The notes: generated from the letters alone by a model not told the origin. A DNA stretch of 64,000 nt from JANQOH01 sp965201115 (GCA_965201115.1 OZ241745.1:2852001-2916000), one strand, 5' to 3'. Positions 33,769 to 42,186 are shown, numbered from the stretch's first letter. Program-made: numbers and translations.

Positions 33769-35700
33769 CTACGCGCGCAATGCGCGCGTCATCGCGTCGG
33801 TCATGCGGCGGGCGAAGGCGGCGGGGTCGGGCAGGGGCTCGCTTTCCACGATGCGCGCCTGATCGAGGAGCAGCTCCGCGGCCTCGCCTATGGCGGGGTC
33901 GGAAGGCGACTCCCCGGCGCGCGCCGCCAGCGCGGCGATCAGGGGGTTGCCGGGGTTGAGCTCCAGTATCTTCCGGTTTGCGGAATCGATTTGGCGGTGC
34001 TGCTTGAGCATGCGCTCCAAGTGCATGTCGGGGCCCGACGAATCGGCCACCAGGCAGACCGCGCTGTCGGTAAGCCGCGACGAGGCGCGCACGTCCTTGA
34101 CCGATTTCTCCAGCGCCTGCTTGAAAGCGGCCACCAGCGTCTCCATCCCGGCGGGCGGGGGCGGCGCGTCGGCCTTTTTCTCCGCGTCTCCGCCTTCGAT
34201 CTCCGACAGATCGACATCGCCGCGCGTGACCGATTGGAAGGGCTTGCCGTCGTATTCCCCGACGGCGCCGAGCCAGAAGTCGTCCACCGGGTCGTCGAAC
34301 AGCAGCACCTCGACGCCGCGGGCTGCGAAGCCCTCGATTTGCGGGCTGTTGCGCAACGCCTCGGCGTTGTCGCCGGCGATGGTGTAGATCGCCTTCTGCC
34401 CCGTCTTCATGGCCCCGGCATAGTCGGCCAAGCTCACGAGCCCTTCGCCGCGCGTGGATTTCGCGCGCAGCAGGCCGAGCAGGCGCTCGCGGAACTCGGC
34501 GTCTTCGTAGAGCCCCTCTTTGAGCACGGCGCCGAAATTGTCCCAGAATTCGGCGTAGGCTTCGGGCTCCTTTCCGGCCTTGCTCTCGAGCGCGCCGAGC
34601 ACGCGCTTGGTCAGCGCGGCGCGGATGCGCGCCAGGATGGGGTTGTCCTGCAGGGTTTCGCGGCTGACGTTGAGCGGCAGATCCTCCGAATCGACGATGC
34701 CGCGCACGAACCGCAGCCAGCGCGGCGCCAACCCCTCGCAATCGTCGGTGACGAATATGCGCTTGACGTAGAGTTTCACGCCGTGCTTGCGCTCGGGGTG
34801 GAACAGGTCGAACGGCGCCGAGGACGGAACGAACAGCAGGCTCGTATATTCCATCCGGCCCTCGGCCTTGTTGTGCAGGGTGAGCCACGGTTCGTCGAAT
34901 GCATGGGCGACGTGGCGGTAGAACTCCGTGTACTGGTCAGCCTCGATTTCGTTTTTCGGGCGCGTCCACAGCGCCGAGGCGCGGTTGACCGTTTCGCTTT
35001 CGTCTTTCTCGCCCGCGAAGCGGATCGGCAGCGCGATGTGGTCGGAATAGGTCTTGACGATTGTGCGGAGGCGGTACTCTTCGAGGAACTCGTCGAGGCC
35101 CTCGCGGATGTGCAGCTCGACGGTCGTTCCGCGGCGCTCGCGGGGGGCGGACGCCACCGTGTAGGCGCCGGTCCCTTCCGAGCTCCAGCGCCACGCCGTG
35201 TCCTCGCCCGCGCGGCCGCTCGTCACCGCGACGCGGTCGGCGGCCATGAAGGCGGAATAGAAGCCGACGCCGAACTGGCCGATCAGCCCCGCGTTCGCGG
35301 CGGCGTCCTCGCTCATGGCGGCGAGGAACGCCTGCGTTCCCGACCGCGCCACGGAGCCGAGGTTCTCGATGAGATCGCCGCGGTTCATGCCGATGCCGTT
35401 GTCGGCGACGCGCACGAGCCGCGCGTCCTTGTCGATCTCGATGTCGATGGCGAGTTCGGGGTCGCCGGCCAGCAGTTCCGGGGCGGCGATGGCGGCGTAG
35501 CGCAGTTTGTCGCAGGCGTCGGAGGCGTTCGAGATCAACTCGCGCAGGAATATCTCCTTGCGGGAGTAGAGTGAGTTGATCATCAGGTCGAGCAGCTTGC
35601 CGACCTCGGCCTTGAACTCGTGCGTTTCGGGCGGCGCCTCGGCCGCGGCTTGCGAAGTCGCGTCCTGCGGTTCCCGGGGCGGGGCGGCGTGGTCCGGCAT
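33769..35700 (-). CDS. htpG: Molecular chaperone HtpG (Hsp90)
   Basis: 643 aa from the ATG at 35700. Starts with a short variable tail, then the ATPase domain: LLDLMINSLYSRKEIFLREL, ISNASDACDKLRY (N-box), RVADNGIGMNRGDLIENLG, GQFGVGFYSAFM. Middle domain with VKLYVKRIFVTDDCEGLAPR, LRFVRGIVDSEDLPLNVSRE; C-terminal dimerisation domain with RLTDSAVCLVAD. Full length. A housekeeping chaperone; the GHKL protein of the island is a different subfamily, so the proximity is probably chance. Confidence 0.98.
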   Translation of the reverse strand: MPDHAAPPREPQDATSQAAAEAPPETHEFKAEVGKLLDLMINSLYSRKEIFLRELISNASDACDKLRYAAIAAPELLAGDPELAIDIEIDKDARLVRVADNGIGMNRGDLIENLGSVARSGTQAFLAAMSEDAAANAGLIGQFGVGFYSAFMAADRVAVTSGRAGEDTAWRWSSEGTGAYTVASAPRERRGTTVELHIREGLDEFLEEYRLRTIVKTYSDHIALPIRFAGEKDESETVNRASALWTRPKNEIEADQYTEFYRHVAHAFDEPWLTLHNKAEGRMEYTSLLFVPSSAPFDLFHPERKHGVKLYVKRIFVTDDCEGLAPRWLRFVRGIVDSEDLPLNVSRETLQDNPILARIRAALTKRVLGALESKAGKEPEAYAEFWDNFGAVLKEGLYEDAEFRERLLGLLRAKSTRGEGLVSLADYAGAMKTGQKAIYTIAGDNAEALRNSPQIEGFAARGVEVLLFDDPVDDFWLGAVGEYDGKPFQSVTRGDVDLSEIEGGDAEKKADAPPPPAGMETLVAAFKQALEKSVKDVRASSRLTDSAVCLVADSSGPDMHLERMLKQHRQIDSANRKILELNPGNPLIAALAARAGESPSDPAIGEAAELLLDQARIVESEPLPDPAAFARRMTDAMTRALRA

Positions 35701-35812
35701 TGCGCGGGGTCTCCTTCCCGTGGCTCGTTCGGTCGTCGGCGACCGGCGCGGCATGTGTGTTTGCGCCGGCCCGGATTCAAGGGGCTCGAGGCGCAGCGAG
35801 GGCCGGGGGGCG

Positions 35813-36310
35813 CTACTCGGGCGTTGCGGTCCAGGCGCCGGCGCGGCGCGCCGCCTCGGCGATGGCGGCCTCGTCCACGAAGCCGTCGGCCTCGAGAATG
35901 TCGAGATGCGCGCGCGCGCCGGGGTGGCCGCCGCGATGCGCCAGCAGAAACCACTTGTAGGACTCGACATGGTCCATCGGCACGCCGAAGCCCTCGTCGT
36001 ACAACATGCCGAGATTGGTCATGGCGTCCACGAGGCCCTGGTTGGCGGCGCGCAGATACCAGCGCGCCGCCTCGCGTTCGTCCTTGCCGACACCGAAGCC
36101 CTTGCGGTAGAGGAAGCCGAGATTGTTTTGCGCGGCGCGGTCGCCGGCTTCCGCCGCGGCGCGCCAGTATTGCGCGGCAAGGTCGTAGTCCTGCGCCTTC
36201 CAGGCAGCGTTGCCGGCGTCGCGGTCGGCCTCGGCGCCGGCGAGCGCGGCGCCCGGCGCGGCGGCGAGGCACAGCAGCGCCAGCGAGGCGAGCGTTCGGC
36301 GCGCGTCCAT
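35813..36310 (-). CDS. Periplasmic Sel1-repeat protein
   Basis: 165 aa. Signal peptide (ASLALLCLAAAPGAALA), then Sel1/TPR-like repeats: AAQYWRAAAEAGDRAAQNNL, GFLYRKGFGVGKDEREAARW, and AMTNLGMLYDEGFGV, each with the A-x-x-x-L-G-x-x-Y-x-x-G-x-G-V pattern. Scaffolding role likely. Its ATG comes two bases before the stop of the cytochrome c gene, placing it last in the alcohol-dehydrogenase cluster. A second Sel1-like gene lies at 36905-37369. Confidence 0.85.
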   Translation of the reverse strand: MDARRTLASLALLCLAAAPGAALAGAEADRDAGNAAWKAQDYDLAAQYWRAAAEAGDRAAQNNLGFLYRKGFGVGKDEREAARWYLRAANQGLVDAMTNLGMLYDEGFGVPMDHVESYKWFLLAHRGGHPGARAHLDILEADGFVDEAAIAEAARRAGAWTATPE

Positions 36311-36312
36311 CG

Positions 36313-36873
36313 TCAATGCCCTCCGCCGCCGCCCGCGTTCATGGCGCGGTCGAGATTGCGGCACATGCGCGACGTCCCGAAAAACAGTTCGCAATCCGCC
36401 GCCACGGGCTCGTTGGGGCGGCCGGCGAAGTGGTCGAGGATAAACTGCGACACCTGCCGCACCTGGCGCGTATTCAGGATCGAGCGGGATTTGCCCGGTC
36501 GGTCCTCCGGCAGGAACTCGTCGAGCCGCATGCCCTCGTAACAGTCGTAGCCCGCGTAGGCGGCGCGGTGGTGATAGGGCATGGCCGTTCCCGGCCGGCC
36601 GCAGGCGACGACCTCGACGATTTGGTCGCGGTCGAGCCATATCTCGCGGAAGTTGACCGGCGTGCCGCCGTAGCCCGTGCCGCCCATGCCGTGCCACTTG
36701 TGGCAGGTTATGCAGCCGGCGGTCTTGTACACCGAGGCGCCGGGATGGCTTGCGGCGACCTGCGCCTGCGCGGCGCCGCACAGGACGGCGACAGCGCCGG
36801 CCAGCATTACGGCGCGGGCAAGCGCGTGCGCCGCGCGGCGGCGCGGGGCGCCGAGTATCCGAAGGACGGTCAA
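36313..36873 (-). CDS. Periplasmic c-type cytochrome
   Basis: 186 aa. Signal peptide (VMLAGAVAVLCGAAQAQ), then heme-binding C-x-x-C-H in YKTAGCITCHKWHG (about residues 54-58) and a Met-bearing segment GRPGTAMPYHHR as candidate axial ligand. Extra Cys residues (CYEGMR, CELFFG, SRMCRN) may form disulfides. Position in a PQQ-dehydrogenase cluster makes it the probable electron acceptor (XoxG-like role), which is an inference. Confidence 0.88.
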   Translation of the reverse strand: MTVLRILGAPRRRAAHALARAVMLAGAVAVLCGAAQAQVAASHPGASVYKTAGCITCHKWHGMGGTGYGGTPVNFREIWLDRDQIVEVVACGRPGTAMPYHHRAAYAGYDCYEGMRLDEFLPEDRPGKSRSILNTRQVRQVSQFILDHFAGRPNEPVAADCELFFGTSRMCRNLDRAMNAGGGGGH

Positions 36874-36904
36874 GCGTATCCTCCCGCCGGCATGGGCGCC
36901 GGCC

Positions 36905-37369
36905 CTAGCGCTGGCGGATGCGCCAGCAGCGCGAATTCTGCCGGCCGCCGCTTGTCAGGCGCTCCGGCTGGCCGCGTTCGAAGTCGCGCACCAGTTTCAT
37001 GGCGTCGTAATGGCAGTGGCGCGGGATATGGTCGCGCAGCAGCAGTTCGAACCGTTCGCGCGCGCCGGACACGCCGTTGGCGTCGGCGAGCGCAAACCAC
37101 GCATACGCCGAGACCACGTCGCGCTCCACGCCGACGGCGTTGGCGAGCATGGTCGCGAGTTCGAATTGCGCGCGCCCGTCGCCCGCGGCCGCCGCGGCGG
37201 TCCATGCCTCCCTTGCGGCGGCGTAGTCGCCCCGCTCCAGGGCGTCGGCGCCGGCCTCGAAATCGGCGGCGGCGGCCCCCGCAGACAGCGCGAGCGCGGC
37301 GGCGGCGGCCCGGACGAGCAGCCCGCGCGGCGCGCGCGCAAGGGCGCGCGCCGCGCGAAACCGCGACAC
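36905..37369 (-). CDS. Sel1-like periplasmic protein
   Basis: 154 aa from a GTG at 37369, two bases after the stop of the small Cys protein gene. Signal peptide (LLVRAAAAALALSAGAAAA) and one or two Sel1-type repeats (YAAAREAWTAAAAAGDGRAQ, TMLANAVGVERDVVSAYAWF). The C-terminal RHCHYDAMKLVRDF and CWRIR give two Cys. The GTG is preferred over the upstream in-frame ATG at 37447, which lies inside the preceding gene. Confidence 0.72.
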   Translation of the reverse strand: MSRFRAARALARAPRGLLVRAAAAALALSAGAAAADFEAGADALERGDYAAAREAWTAAAAAGDGRAQFELATMLANAVGVERDVVSAYAWFALADANGVSGARERFELLLRDHIPRHCHYDAMKLVRDFERGQPERLTSGGRQNSRCWRIRQR

Positions 37370-37371
37370 GG

Positions 37372-37608
37372 CTAGCCGTGCTCCGCCATCAGCGTCATGG
37401 CTTCCTGGCGCTTGTCTCCGACGCAGGTCTTGAGCGCGGTGACGCACGCCCAGCTATCGTCGCCGGCGGCGCACATGGCCAGGTTGTCGTCGCACATCTT
37501 CACCTGTTCGGGCGAAGTCTGCTCCTCGTGCGGAATGTCTTCCGCCACGGCGGCGCCGGCGAACCCCAGCGCCGCGACCGCGGCCAGCGCGGCAATCGTC
37601 TTTCTCAT
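37372..37608 (-). CDS. Small secreted Cys-containing protein of the PQQ cluster
   Basis: 78 aa; GGGGAGG precedes the ATG at 37608. Signal peptide (MRKTIAALAAVAALGFAGAAVAE, cut after AVA) and a short mature part with four Cys (KMCDDNLAMCAAGDDSWACV, KTCVGDK), probably two disulfides. No family recognised. Size and place resemble the small periplasmic partners found in methanol-dehydrogenase clusters, but sequence does not match MxaI as far as I can tell. Confidence 0.75.
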   Translation of the reverse strand: MRKTIAALAAVAALGFAGAAVAEDIPHEEQTSPEQVKMCDDNLAMCAAGDDSWACVTALKTCVGDKRQEAMTLMAEHG

Positions 37609-37851
37609 TCCGGTCCTCCCCTTGTCAACGAAGCGCCCGCGGGGGCGCCGCGAATTGCCGCTCGCCGCGCGGCGGCCCGCACGCCGTCTCCCGAACGAAC
37701 CGAGCGCGCACTCTTCGGACGGGGTCGGCGGCGCGGCCCGCCACGCGGCCTTGAGCGCGGGAGAGAATAACCCTAGATTCGAGCTGCGCAACCCGTCGCG
37801 CCGCTTTCTTTCCCGTCTTTTCCCGAAAGCATACGGAACCGGAAGGCAACC

Positions 37852-38499
37852 ATGACGATACCGCGCCGCCTTGGCCGCGCGGGCGCCGCGGCGGCGCTCT
37901 GCGCCCTGGCCGCCGCGCCCTGCGCGGGCGCCGACATTCGCGAGTTTACGCCGGGCCTTGCCGTCGCCGACCTGCCGGCGGAGGGCTATGCGGGCTTTGC
38001 CTGCGGCAATAACGGCGCGCCGCCGCAAGGCGAAATCGGCGGCTGGGGCGATTTCGCCCAATGCCCGCCGGACGCCGGGGGCTTGCGCGAGGTCGCCTTC
38101 GAATACGACGACACGGGCGTCGAATACGAGGAGTTCGAGGGTACCCAGGTGGCGGGGCACGATGTGTTGATCTCGCTGTTGTTCGCGCCCGACGGAACGG
38201 TCGAGGGCATCCGCGTGTTCACGCACCCTGAGGCGCGCGCGTATCAGAAGCGCCGCGCGCGCATACTCGCCAACGCGGTGCGCGCGCGGTTCGGCGGCGC
38301 CGGCTGGCGCTGCGAGCGCCTCGAGCCCGAACCGGGCGAAGGCCCGGTCGGCGGCGTGTTCGTCAAGGAAGACTGCTACAAGGCGCTTGACGGCAAGGCA
38401 ATCGACATGGAGACGCGCTTCTATCGCCGCTACGGCGACGACGGCGAGGAGATCGTCAGCCGGACCGCGTTCGAGATCCGCCGCGCTCCCGCGGAGTAA
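37852..38499 (+). CDS. Secreted protein of unknown function
   Basis: 215 aa. Signal peptide (AAAALCALAAAPCAGA), then a compact acidic domain with four Cys (FACGNNG, FAQCPPD, WRCERLE, EDCYKAL) and FEYDDTGVEYEEFEGTQVAG. Reads against its neighbours and is divergent from 37372-37608, so the 243-base gap probably carries both promoters. No family recognised; secretion and position suggest a link to the alcohol-dehydrogenase cluster. Confidence 0.8.
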   Translation: MTIPRRLGRAGAAAALCALAAAPCAGADIREFTPGLAVADLPAEGYAGFACGNNGAPPQGEIGGWGDFAQCPPDAGGLREVAFEYDDTGVEYEEFEGTQVAGHDVLISLLFAPDGTVEGIRVFTHPEARAYQKRRARILANAVRARFGGAGWRCERLEPEPGEGPVGGVFVKEDCYKALDGKAIDMETRFYRRYGDDGEEIVSRTAFEIRRAPAE

Positions 38500-38528
38500 C
38501 GCCCGGCCGAATCGGCGGCGCCCCGGAG

Positions 38529-38590
38529 CGCAACCCCGCCGAAGGCGGGCCCGGGACCGCGGGCATCCTGCCCGCACGTCTCGACAACCG
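38529..38590 (+). repeat. Dispersed hairpin repeat, left arm of an inverted pair
   Basis: GCAACCCCGCCGAAGGCGGG, CCCGGGACC, hairpin GCGGGCA-TCC-TGCCCGC, then ACGTCTCGACA. Same module order as the 14144-14755 array. Confidence 0.88.
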
Positions 38591-38656
38591 CGAACGCCGG
38601 TGGGCGGGACGCGACGACCGCGCCTCTCCGGCAACACAGTATCGCACGCCTTGCGG

Positions 38657-38712
38657 AAACGTGCGGCCTGGAAGGCCGCGGTCCCGGGCCCCGCCTTCGG
38701 CGGGGTTGCGTT
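38657..38712 (-). repeat. Dispersed hairpin repeat, right arm of an inverted pair
   Basis: On the minus strand it reads CGCAACCCCGCCGAAGGCGG, CCCGGGACC, then the hairpin GCGGCCT-TCC-AGGCCGC and ACGTTTCC. The stem sequence differs from the left arm but still pairs fully. Confidence 0.88.
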
Positions 38713-38721
38713 TTCCCAAGG

Positions 38722-38752
38722 AAAAAGGGGCGGCCCTTGCGGGCCGCCCCTT
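38722..38752 (-). terminator. Rho-independent terminator of the PQQ dehydrogenase gene
   Basis: Stem AAGGGGCGGCCC/GGGCCGCCCCTT with a 4-base loop; on the minus strand it is followed by a run of T, in the right direction for the gene ending at 38793. Confidence 0.8.
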
Positions 38753-38792
38753 GCGCGTCCGGCGCGGATGCGCCGTTCGGTTCCGCGTTCGC

Positions 38793-40613
38793 CTAGAGCG
38801 AGAACACCCATAGCAGGTTGGCGTTGCGGATCTTCTCCAGCCCCGGCGAAGAGGGCGCGAAGTAGGTCGGGATGATGCCCCAGCCGCCCGACGCCACGGC
38901 AATGTACTGCTTGCCGTCGAGCGTGTAGGTCATCGTCGGCGCGTCGATGAGCGTATTCATGTGGAAGCACCACAGCTCGTCGAGCGTCTCGTCGTCGAAG
39001 GCGCAGAACTTGCCTTCGTGCTGCGCGACGAACACCAGCCCGCCGCCGGTCGAAAGCACGCCGGCGATGAGCGGATAGCGCGTATCGAGCTTCCTGACGA
39101 TGCTGCCGGTGGCGATGTCCACCGCCGTCAGGCTGCCGTGCAGCCAGTCGCCGTTCAGGCTCTTGGCCGTCGTGACGTCCGGCAGGCCGCCCGAGAACCA
39201 TTCGCGCAGCACATAGGTGCCGTCCGGCCCGGGGATTTCCTCCTCGTTGTTCACGAGCATGCAGCTCTCGACCGTCGGCACATAGGCCATGCCGGTGCGC
39301 GGGCTGTAGGACATCGGCATCCAGTTCTTGCCGCCGATCACGTTCGGGCAATACGTCGTGGTCTTGATCGTGCGGTTCGGCGTGAACTCGGTGACGTAGG
39401 TCTGCAGGTCGGAGTTCGGATCGTAGTCGAGCGGAACGCCGGTCACCTTGTCGAGGCCGCGGGTCCAGTTCACGTCCTTGACGAACGGCAGGCCGTAGAT
39501 GAACGAGCCGTCGGTGCGGTCGACCGCGTAGAAGAAGCCGTTGCGGTCGGCGTGGATGAACGCCTTGCGATCCTGCCCGGCGATCTGCGTGTCGACCAGG
39601 ATGAGCTCGTTGATGCCGTCGAAGTCGTAGGGATCGTTCGGCGTGTACTGGAAGTGGAACTCCACCTTCCCGTTGTCCGGGTTAATGGCGATCATGCCCG
39701 AGGTGTAGAGGTTGTCGCCGGGGCGGTAGTCGTGATCCCAGTCCGGTCCCGGGTTGCCGACGCCCCAATAAACGAGGTTGAGCTCGGGGTCGTAGCTGCC
39801 GGTCTGCCATGTGGAGCCGCCGCCGGTGAGCCAGGCGTCGTGATCGTCGGTCCACGTCTCGTGGCCCGGTTCGCCCGGTCCGGGAACGGTGTAGCGGCGC
39901 CAGCGCTCCTGGCCGGTGTTCAGGTCCACCGCCGCGAGCCAGCCGCGGATGCCGTATTCGGCGCCCGACACGCCGGTAATCGCGAGATCGCCGATCACCA
40001 GCGGCGCGACCGTGATGGTTTCGGCGATGGCCGGGTCGGCGAGCTGGATCTGCCAGACCTGCTCCCCGCTCTCCTTGTCGATGGCCATCATGCGCCCGTC
40101 GAGTACGCTCATGACAACCTTGTCCTGCCACAGCGCGACGCCGCGGTTGTTGATGGCGCAGCAGGCGACGTTGCCGGCCCAGTCCTTGTCCACGCCGGGG
40201 TCGTACACCCACTTGATCATGTCGGGGCCCGAGCCCGCGGCGCGGAGGTCGATGGCGCTCAGCTCCGACCACCCGTTCGGCATGTACATCATGCCGTCCT
40301 CGACGATCGGCGTGCCCTCGATATTGCCGTAGCGCCAGAAGCCGCCGCCCTCGGTGCCGCCGAGCGCCACGGTGAACGCCACCTTGAGATCGGCGACGTT
40401 CGACTTGTTAATCTGGTCGAGCGGCGAATAGCGCTGGCCGTCGTAGGTGCGATGCGTGGTCAGCCAGTCCGCCGTGTTCTCGGCCGCGTTGAGCAGCTGG
40501 TCGCTTGTCGTCATCGGCGCCGACAGCGCCGGCATGGCGGCGGCGGCCGCGAACAGGCCCGCTCCTACCGCCGCGGCGACCGCTCCGGGCCGCCTTGCGT
40601 GTCGTTGGTACAT
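38793..40613 (-). CDS. PQQ-dependent alcohol (methanol) dehydrogenase, lanthanide-type signature
   Basis: 606 aa from the ATG at 40613; a TTG at 40622 has GGAGG five bases upstream and may be the true start. Signal peptide near residues 10-33, then an eight-bladed quinoprotein propeller. Seen: the vicinal Cys-Cys in GNVACCAINNRG (151-152) that stacks on PQQ, W-motif strands such as YWGVGNPGPDWDHDYRPGDN, and the catalytic region NDPYDFDGINELILVD. In the latter, Asp 330 is followed two residues on by Asp 332, where Ca-dependent MxaF has Ala; that extra Asp is the known marker of lanthanide-dependent XoxF/ExaF-type enzymes. Oxidises alcohols in the periplasm. Nearby cytochrome c and small secreted proteins support this. 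Confidence 0.93.
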   Translation of the reverse strand: MYQRHARRPGAVAAAVGAGLFAAAAAMPALSAPMTTSDQLLNAAENTADWLTTHRTYDGQRYSPLDQINKSNVADLKVAFTVALGGTEGGGFWRYGNIEGTPIVEDGMMYMPNGWSELSAIDLRAAGSGPDMIKWVYDPGVDKDWAGNVACCAINNRGVALWQDKVVMSVLDGRMMAIDKESGEQVWQIQLADPAIAETITVAPLVIGDLAITGVSGAEYGIRGWLAAVDLNTGQERWRRYTVPGPGEPGHETWTDDHDAWLTGGGSTWQTGSYDPELNLVYWGVGNPGPDWDHDYRPGDNLYTSGMIAINPDNGKVEFHFQYTPNDPYDFDGINELILVDTQIAGQDRKAFIHADRNGFFYAVDRTDGSFIYGLPFVKDVNWTRGLDKVTGVPLDYDPNSDLQTYVTEFTPNRTIKTTTYCPNVIGGKNWMPMSYSPRTGMAYVPTVESCMLVNNEEEIPGPDGTYVLREWFSGGLPDVTTAKSLNGDWLHGSLTAVDIATGSIVRKLDTRYPLIAGVLSTGGGLVFVAQHEGKFCAFDDETLDELWCFHMNTLIDAPTMTYTLDGKQYIAVASGGWGIIPTYFAPSSPGLEKIRNANLLWVFSL

Positions 40614-40769
40614 GGCTCTCAAGTTGTCCTCCCCCAAGTCGGTTCGAAAGCGCGCTCGGCGATTCGGGCATCGTAACGCCCGCGGGGCGGGGGGCAAGCG
40701 TCTTGCGCGCCGCAGCGGGATTTTTTTCGCGCCCGCGAATCGGCGCGAATCGGGGCCGACGGCGCCCCG

Positions 40770-41459
40770 TCAGCCGCCGCGCGGCGCGCGCGGGCCGAAA
40801 ATCGCCGTACCGACGCGCACATGCGTCGCGCCATGCGCGATCGCCGTCTCGTAATCCGCCGTCATCCCCATGCTGAGATGCGCGAGGCCGTTGCGCGCGG
40901 CGATGCGGCGCAACAGGTCGAAATGCGGAGCGGGGTCCGCGCCGTGCGGCGGCAGGCACATCAGACCTTCCACCGGCAGCCCGTATTCGCGCCGGCACGC
41001 CTCGACGAAGGCGTCGGCGGCGTCCGGCAAAACGCCGGACTTCTGCGGCTCCGCGCCCGTGTTGACTTCCACGTAACACGCGCGGCGCGGGGCGCCGCGG
41101 TCGAATACGCGCGCCAGCGCCGCCGCCAGCCGCGGCCGATCCACCGTCTCGATGACGTCGAACAGCGCCGCCGCCGCGTGGACCTTGTTGGTCTGCAACG
41201 GGCCGATCATGCGCAGCTCGACGTCCGGCGCGCCCTCCTCCTTGAGGCGCGGCCATTTTTCCAGCGCTTCCTGCACGCGGTTTTCGCCGAAGATGCGCTG
41301 CCCCGCGGCGAGCGCGGGCCGCACGCGCTCCGGCCCGAAGGTCTTGGGCACGGCGACGAGGGCGACCGTATCCGGCGCGCGTCCGGCGGCCCGGGCGGCG
41401 GCCGCGGCGCGCTCGCGCACAATCGCCAGGTTGCCGGCAACGTCTATAGTCTCGCCCAT
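40770..41459 (-). CDS. yggS: YggS/PROSC-family pyridoxal phosphate homeostasis protein
   Basis: 229 aa, usual length. Alanine-racemase-like barrel with the PLP Lys in VALVAVPKTFGPE, then IFGENRVQEALEKW, MIGPLQTNKV, VEVNTGAEPQKSGV and the C-terminal HLSMGMTADYETAIAHGATH, RVGTAIFG. Keeps the free PLP pool in balance. Start ATG at 41459; the opposite-strand ThiE-like gene starts with the overlapping ATG at 41458 (shared CATG), so promoters must lie inside the opposing genes. Confidence 0.95.
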   Translation of the reverse strand: MGETIDVAGNLAIVRERAAAAARAAGRAPDTVALVAVPKTFGPERVRPALAAGQRIFGENRVQEALEKWPRLKEEGAPDVELRMIGPLQTNKVHAAAALFDVIETVDRPRLAAALARVFDRGAPRRACYVEVNTGAEPQKSGVLPDAADAFVEACRREYGLPVEGLMCLPPHGADPAPHFDLLRRIAARNGLAHLSMGMTADYETAIAHGATHVRVGTAIFGPRAPRGG

Positions 41460-42186
41460 GACGCGCGGCCCGCTTTCCCGCAGAACTCCCGAAGCGAGCA
41501 TATTCGCGGCGCCCCGCCGCCGCAACGCATCCCGCCCAAGGGGCGCCGCGCAAGCGCCGCCCGCGGCGATTCTCGTTGTCGAGCGGAGCCGCCTGGCGGA
41601 CCCGCTGGCGGCGGCGCGGCGGCTGCCGCCGGGCGCCGGCGTCCTGTTGCGCGACTACGGCGCGCCCGACCGCGAATCGTTTGCGAAAACGCTTGCCGCG
41701 CTGTGCCGGCGGCGGCGGCTGCGCTTTATCGTCGCGGGCGACTGGCGCCTCGCGGCGCGGCTCGGCGCGGGGCTGCACATGCCGGAGGCGCTGGCGCGCA
41801 AGCGGCGCGGGCGCGGCTGGCGCAGCGCCGCCGCGCACGGCCGCGCGGGGCTGGTTCGCGCCGCGCGCGCCGGCGCGGGCGCCGCGCTGCTTGCGCCGGT
41901 CTTTCCCACCGCGAGCCATCCGGGCGCGCCGGCGCTCGGCCCCGTCCGCTTCGCGGCGCTGGCGCGCGCGAGCGCCGTGCCCGTGGTTGCGCTCGGCGGC
42001 GTCGACGCCGCCCGCGCGCGGCGGCTCGCGGGGGCGGGCGCTTGCGGCTTCGCCGCCATCGGCGCGTTCGCCGCTTCGCGCGCGGCCGCTGGCTGGGGCG
42101 CCTGGATTCGAACCAGGGATCACGGGATCAAAACCCGTTGCCTTGCCGCTTGGCTACGCCCCAACCGCCGCCTTTGTTTATCGTAA
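41458..42186 (+). CDS. ThiE/TenI-like thiamine phosphate synthase family protein
   Basis: 242 aa if the ATG at 41458 is used; it shares bases with the yggS ATG on the other strand. After a basic N-terminal tail the TIM-barrel core shows LRDYGAPDRESFAKTLAAL, LRFIVAGDWRLAARLGAGLH, LLAPVFPTASHPGAPALGP and VVALGGVDAARARRLAGAGA, with the last phosphate-binding loop intact. Catalytic competence is uncertain because the usual Arg/Lys set is partly replaced. The last ~32 codons run straight through an antisense tRNA-Gln gene. Confidence 0.72.
   Translation: MTRGPLSRRTPEASIFAAPRRRNASRPRGAAQAPPAAILVVERSRLADPLAAARRLPPGAGVLLRDYGAPDRESFAKTLAALCRRRRLRFIVAGDWRLAARLGAGLHMPEALARKRRGRGWRSAAAHGRAGLVRAARAGAGAALLAPVFPTASHPGAPALGPVRFAALARASAVPVVALGGVDAARARRLAGAGACGFAAIGAFAASRAAAGWGAWIRTRDHGIKTRCLAAWLRPNRRLCLS
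42090..42163 (-). tRNA. tRNA-Gln (anticodon UUG)
   Basis: Read on the minus strand: acceptor TGGGGCG/CGCCCCA, anticodon stem ACGGG/CCCGT around a 7-base loop TTTTGAT with anticodon TTG, T-arm CCTGG-TTCGAAT-CCAGG, discriminator G and an encoded CCA. Entirely inside the opposite-strand ThiE-like frame. Confidence 0.95.

Noticed and set aside
33769..35700. htpG as a seventh member of the island system
   Set aside because: It is a standard full-length Hsp90 with normal composition, separated by an unrelated FAD oxidoreductase and a gene-free gap.
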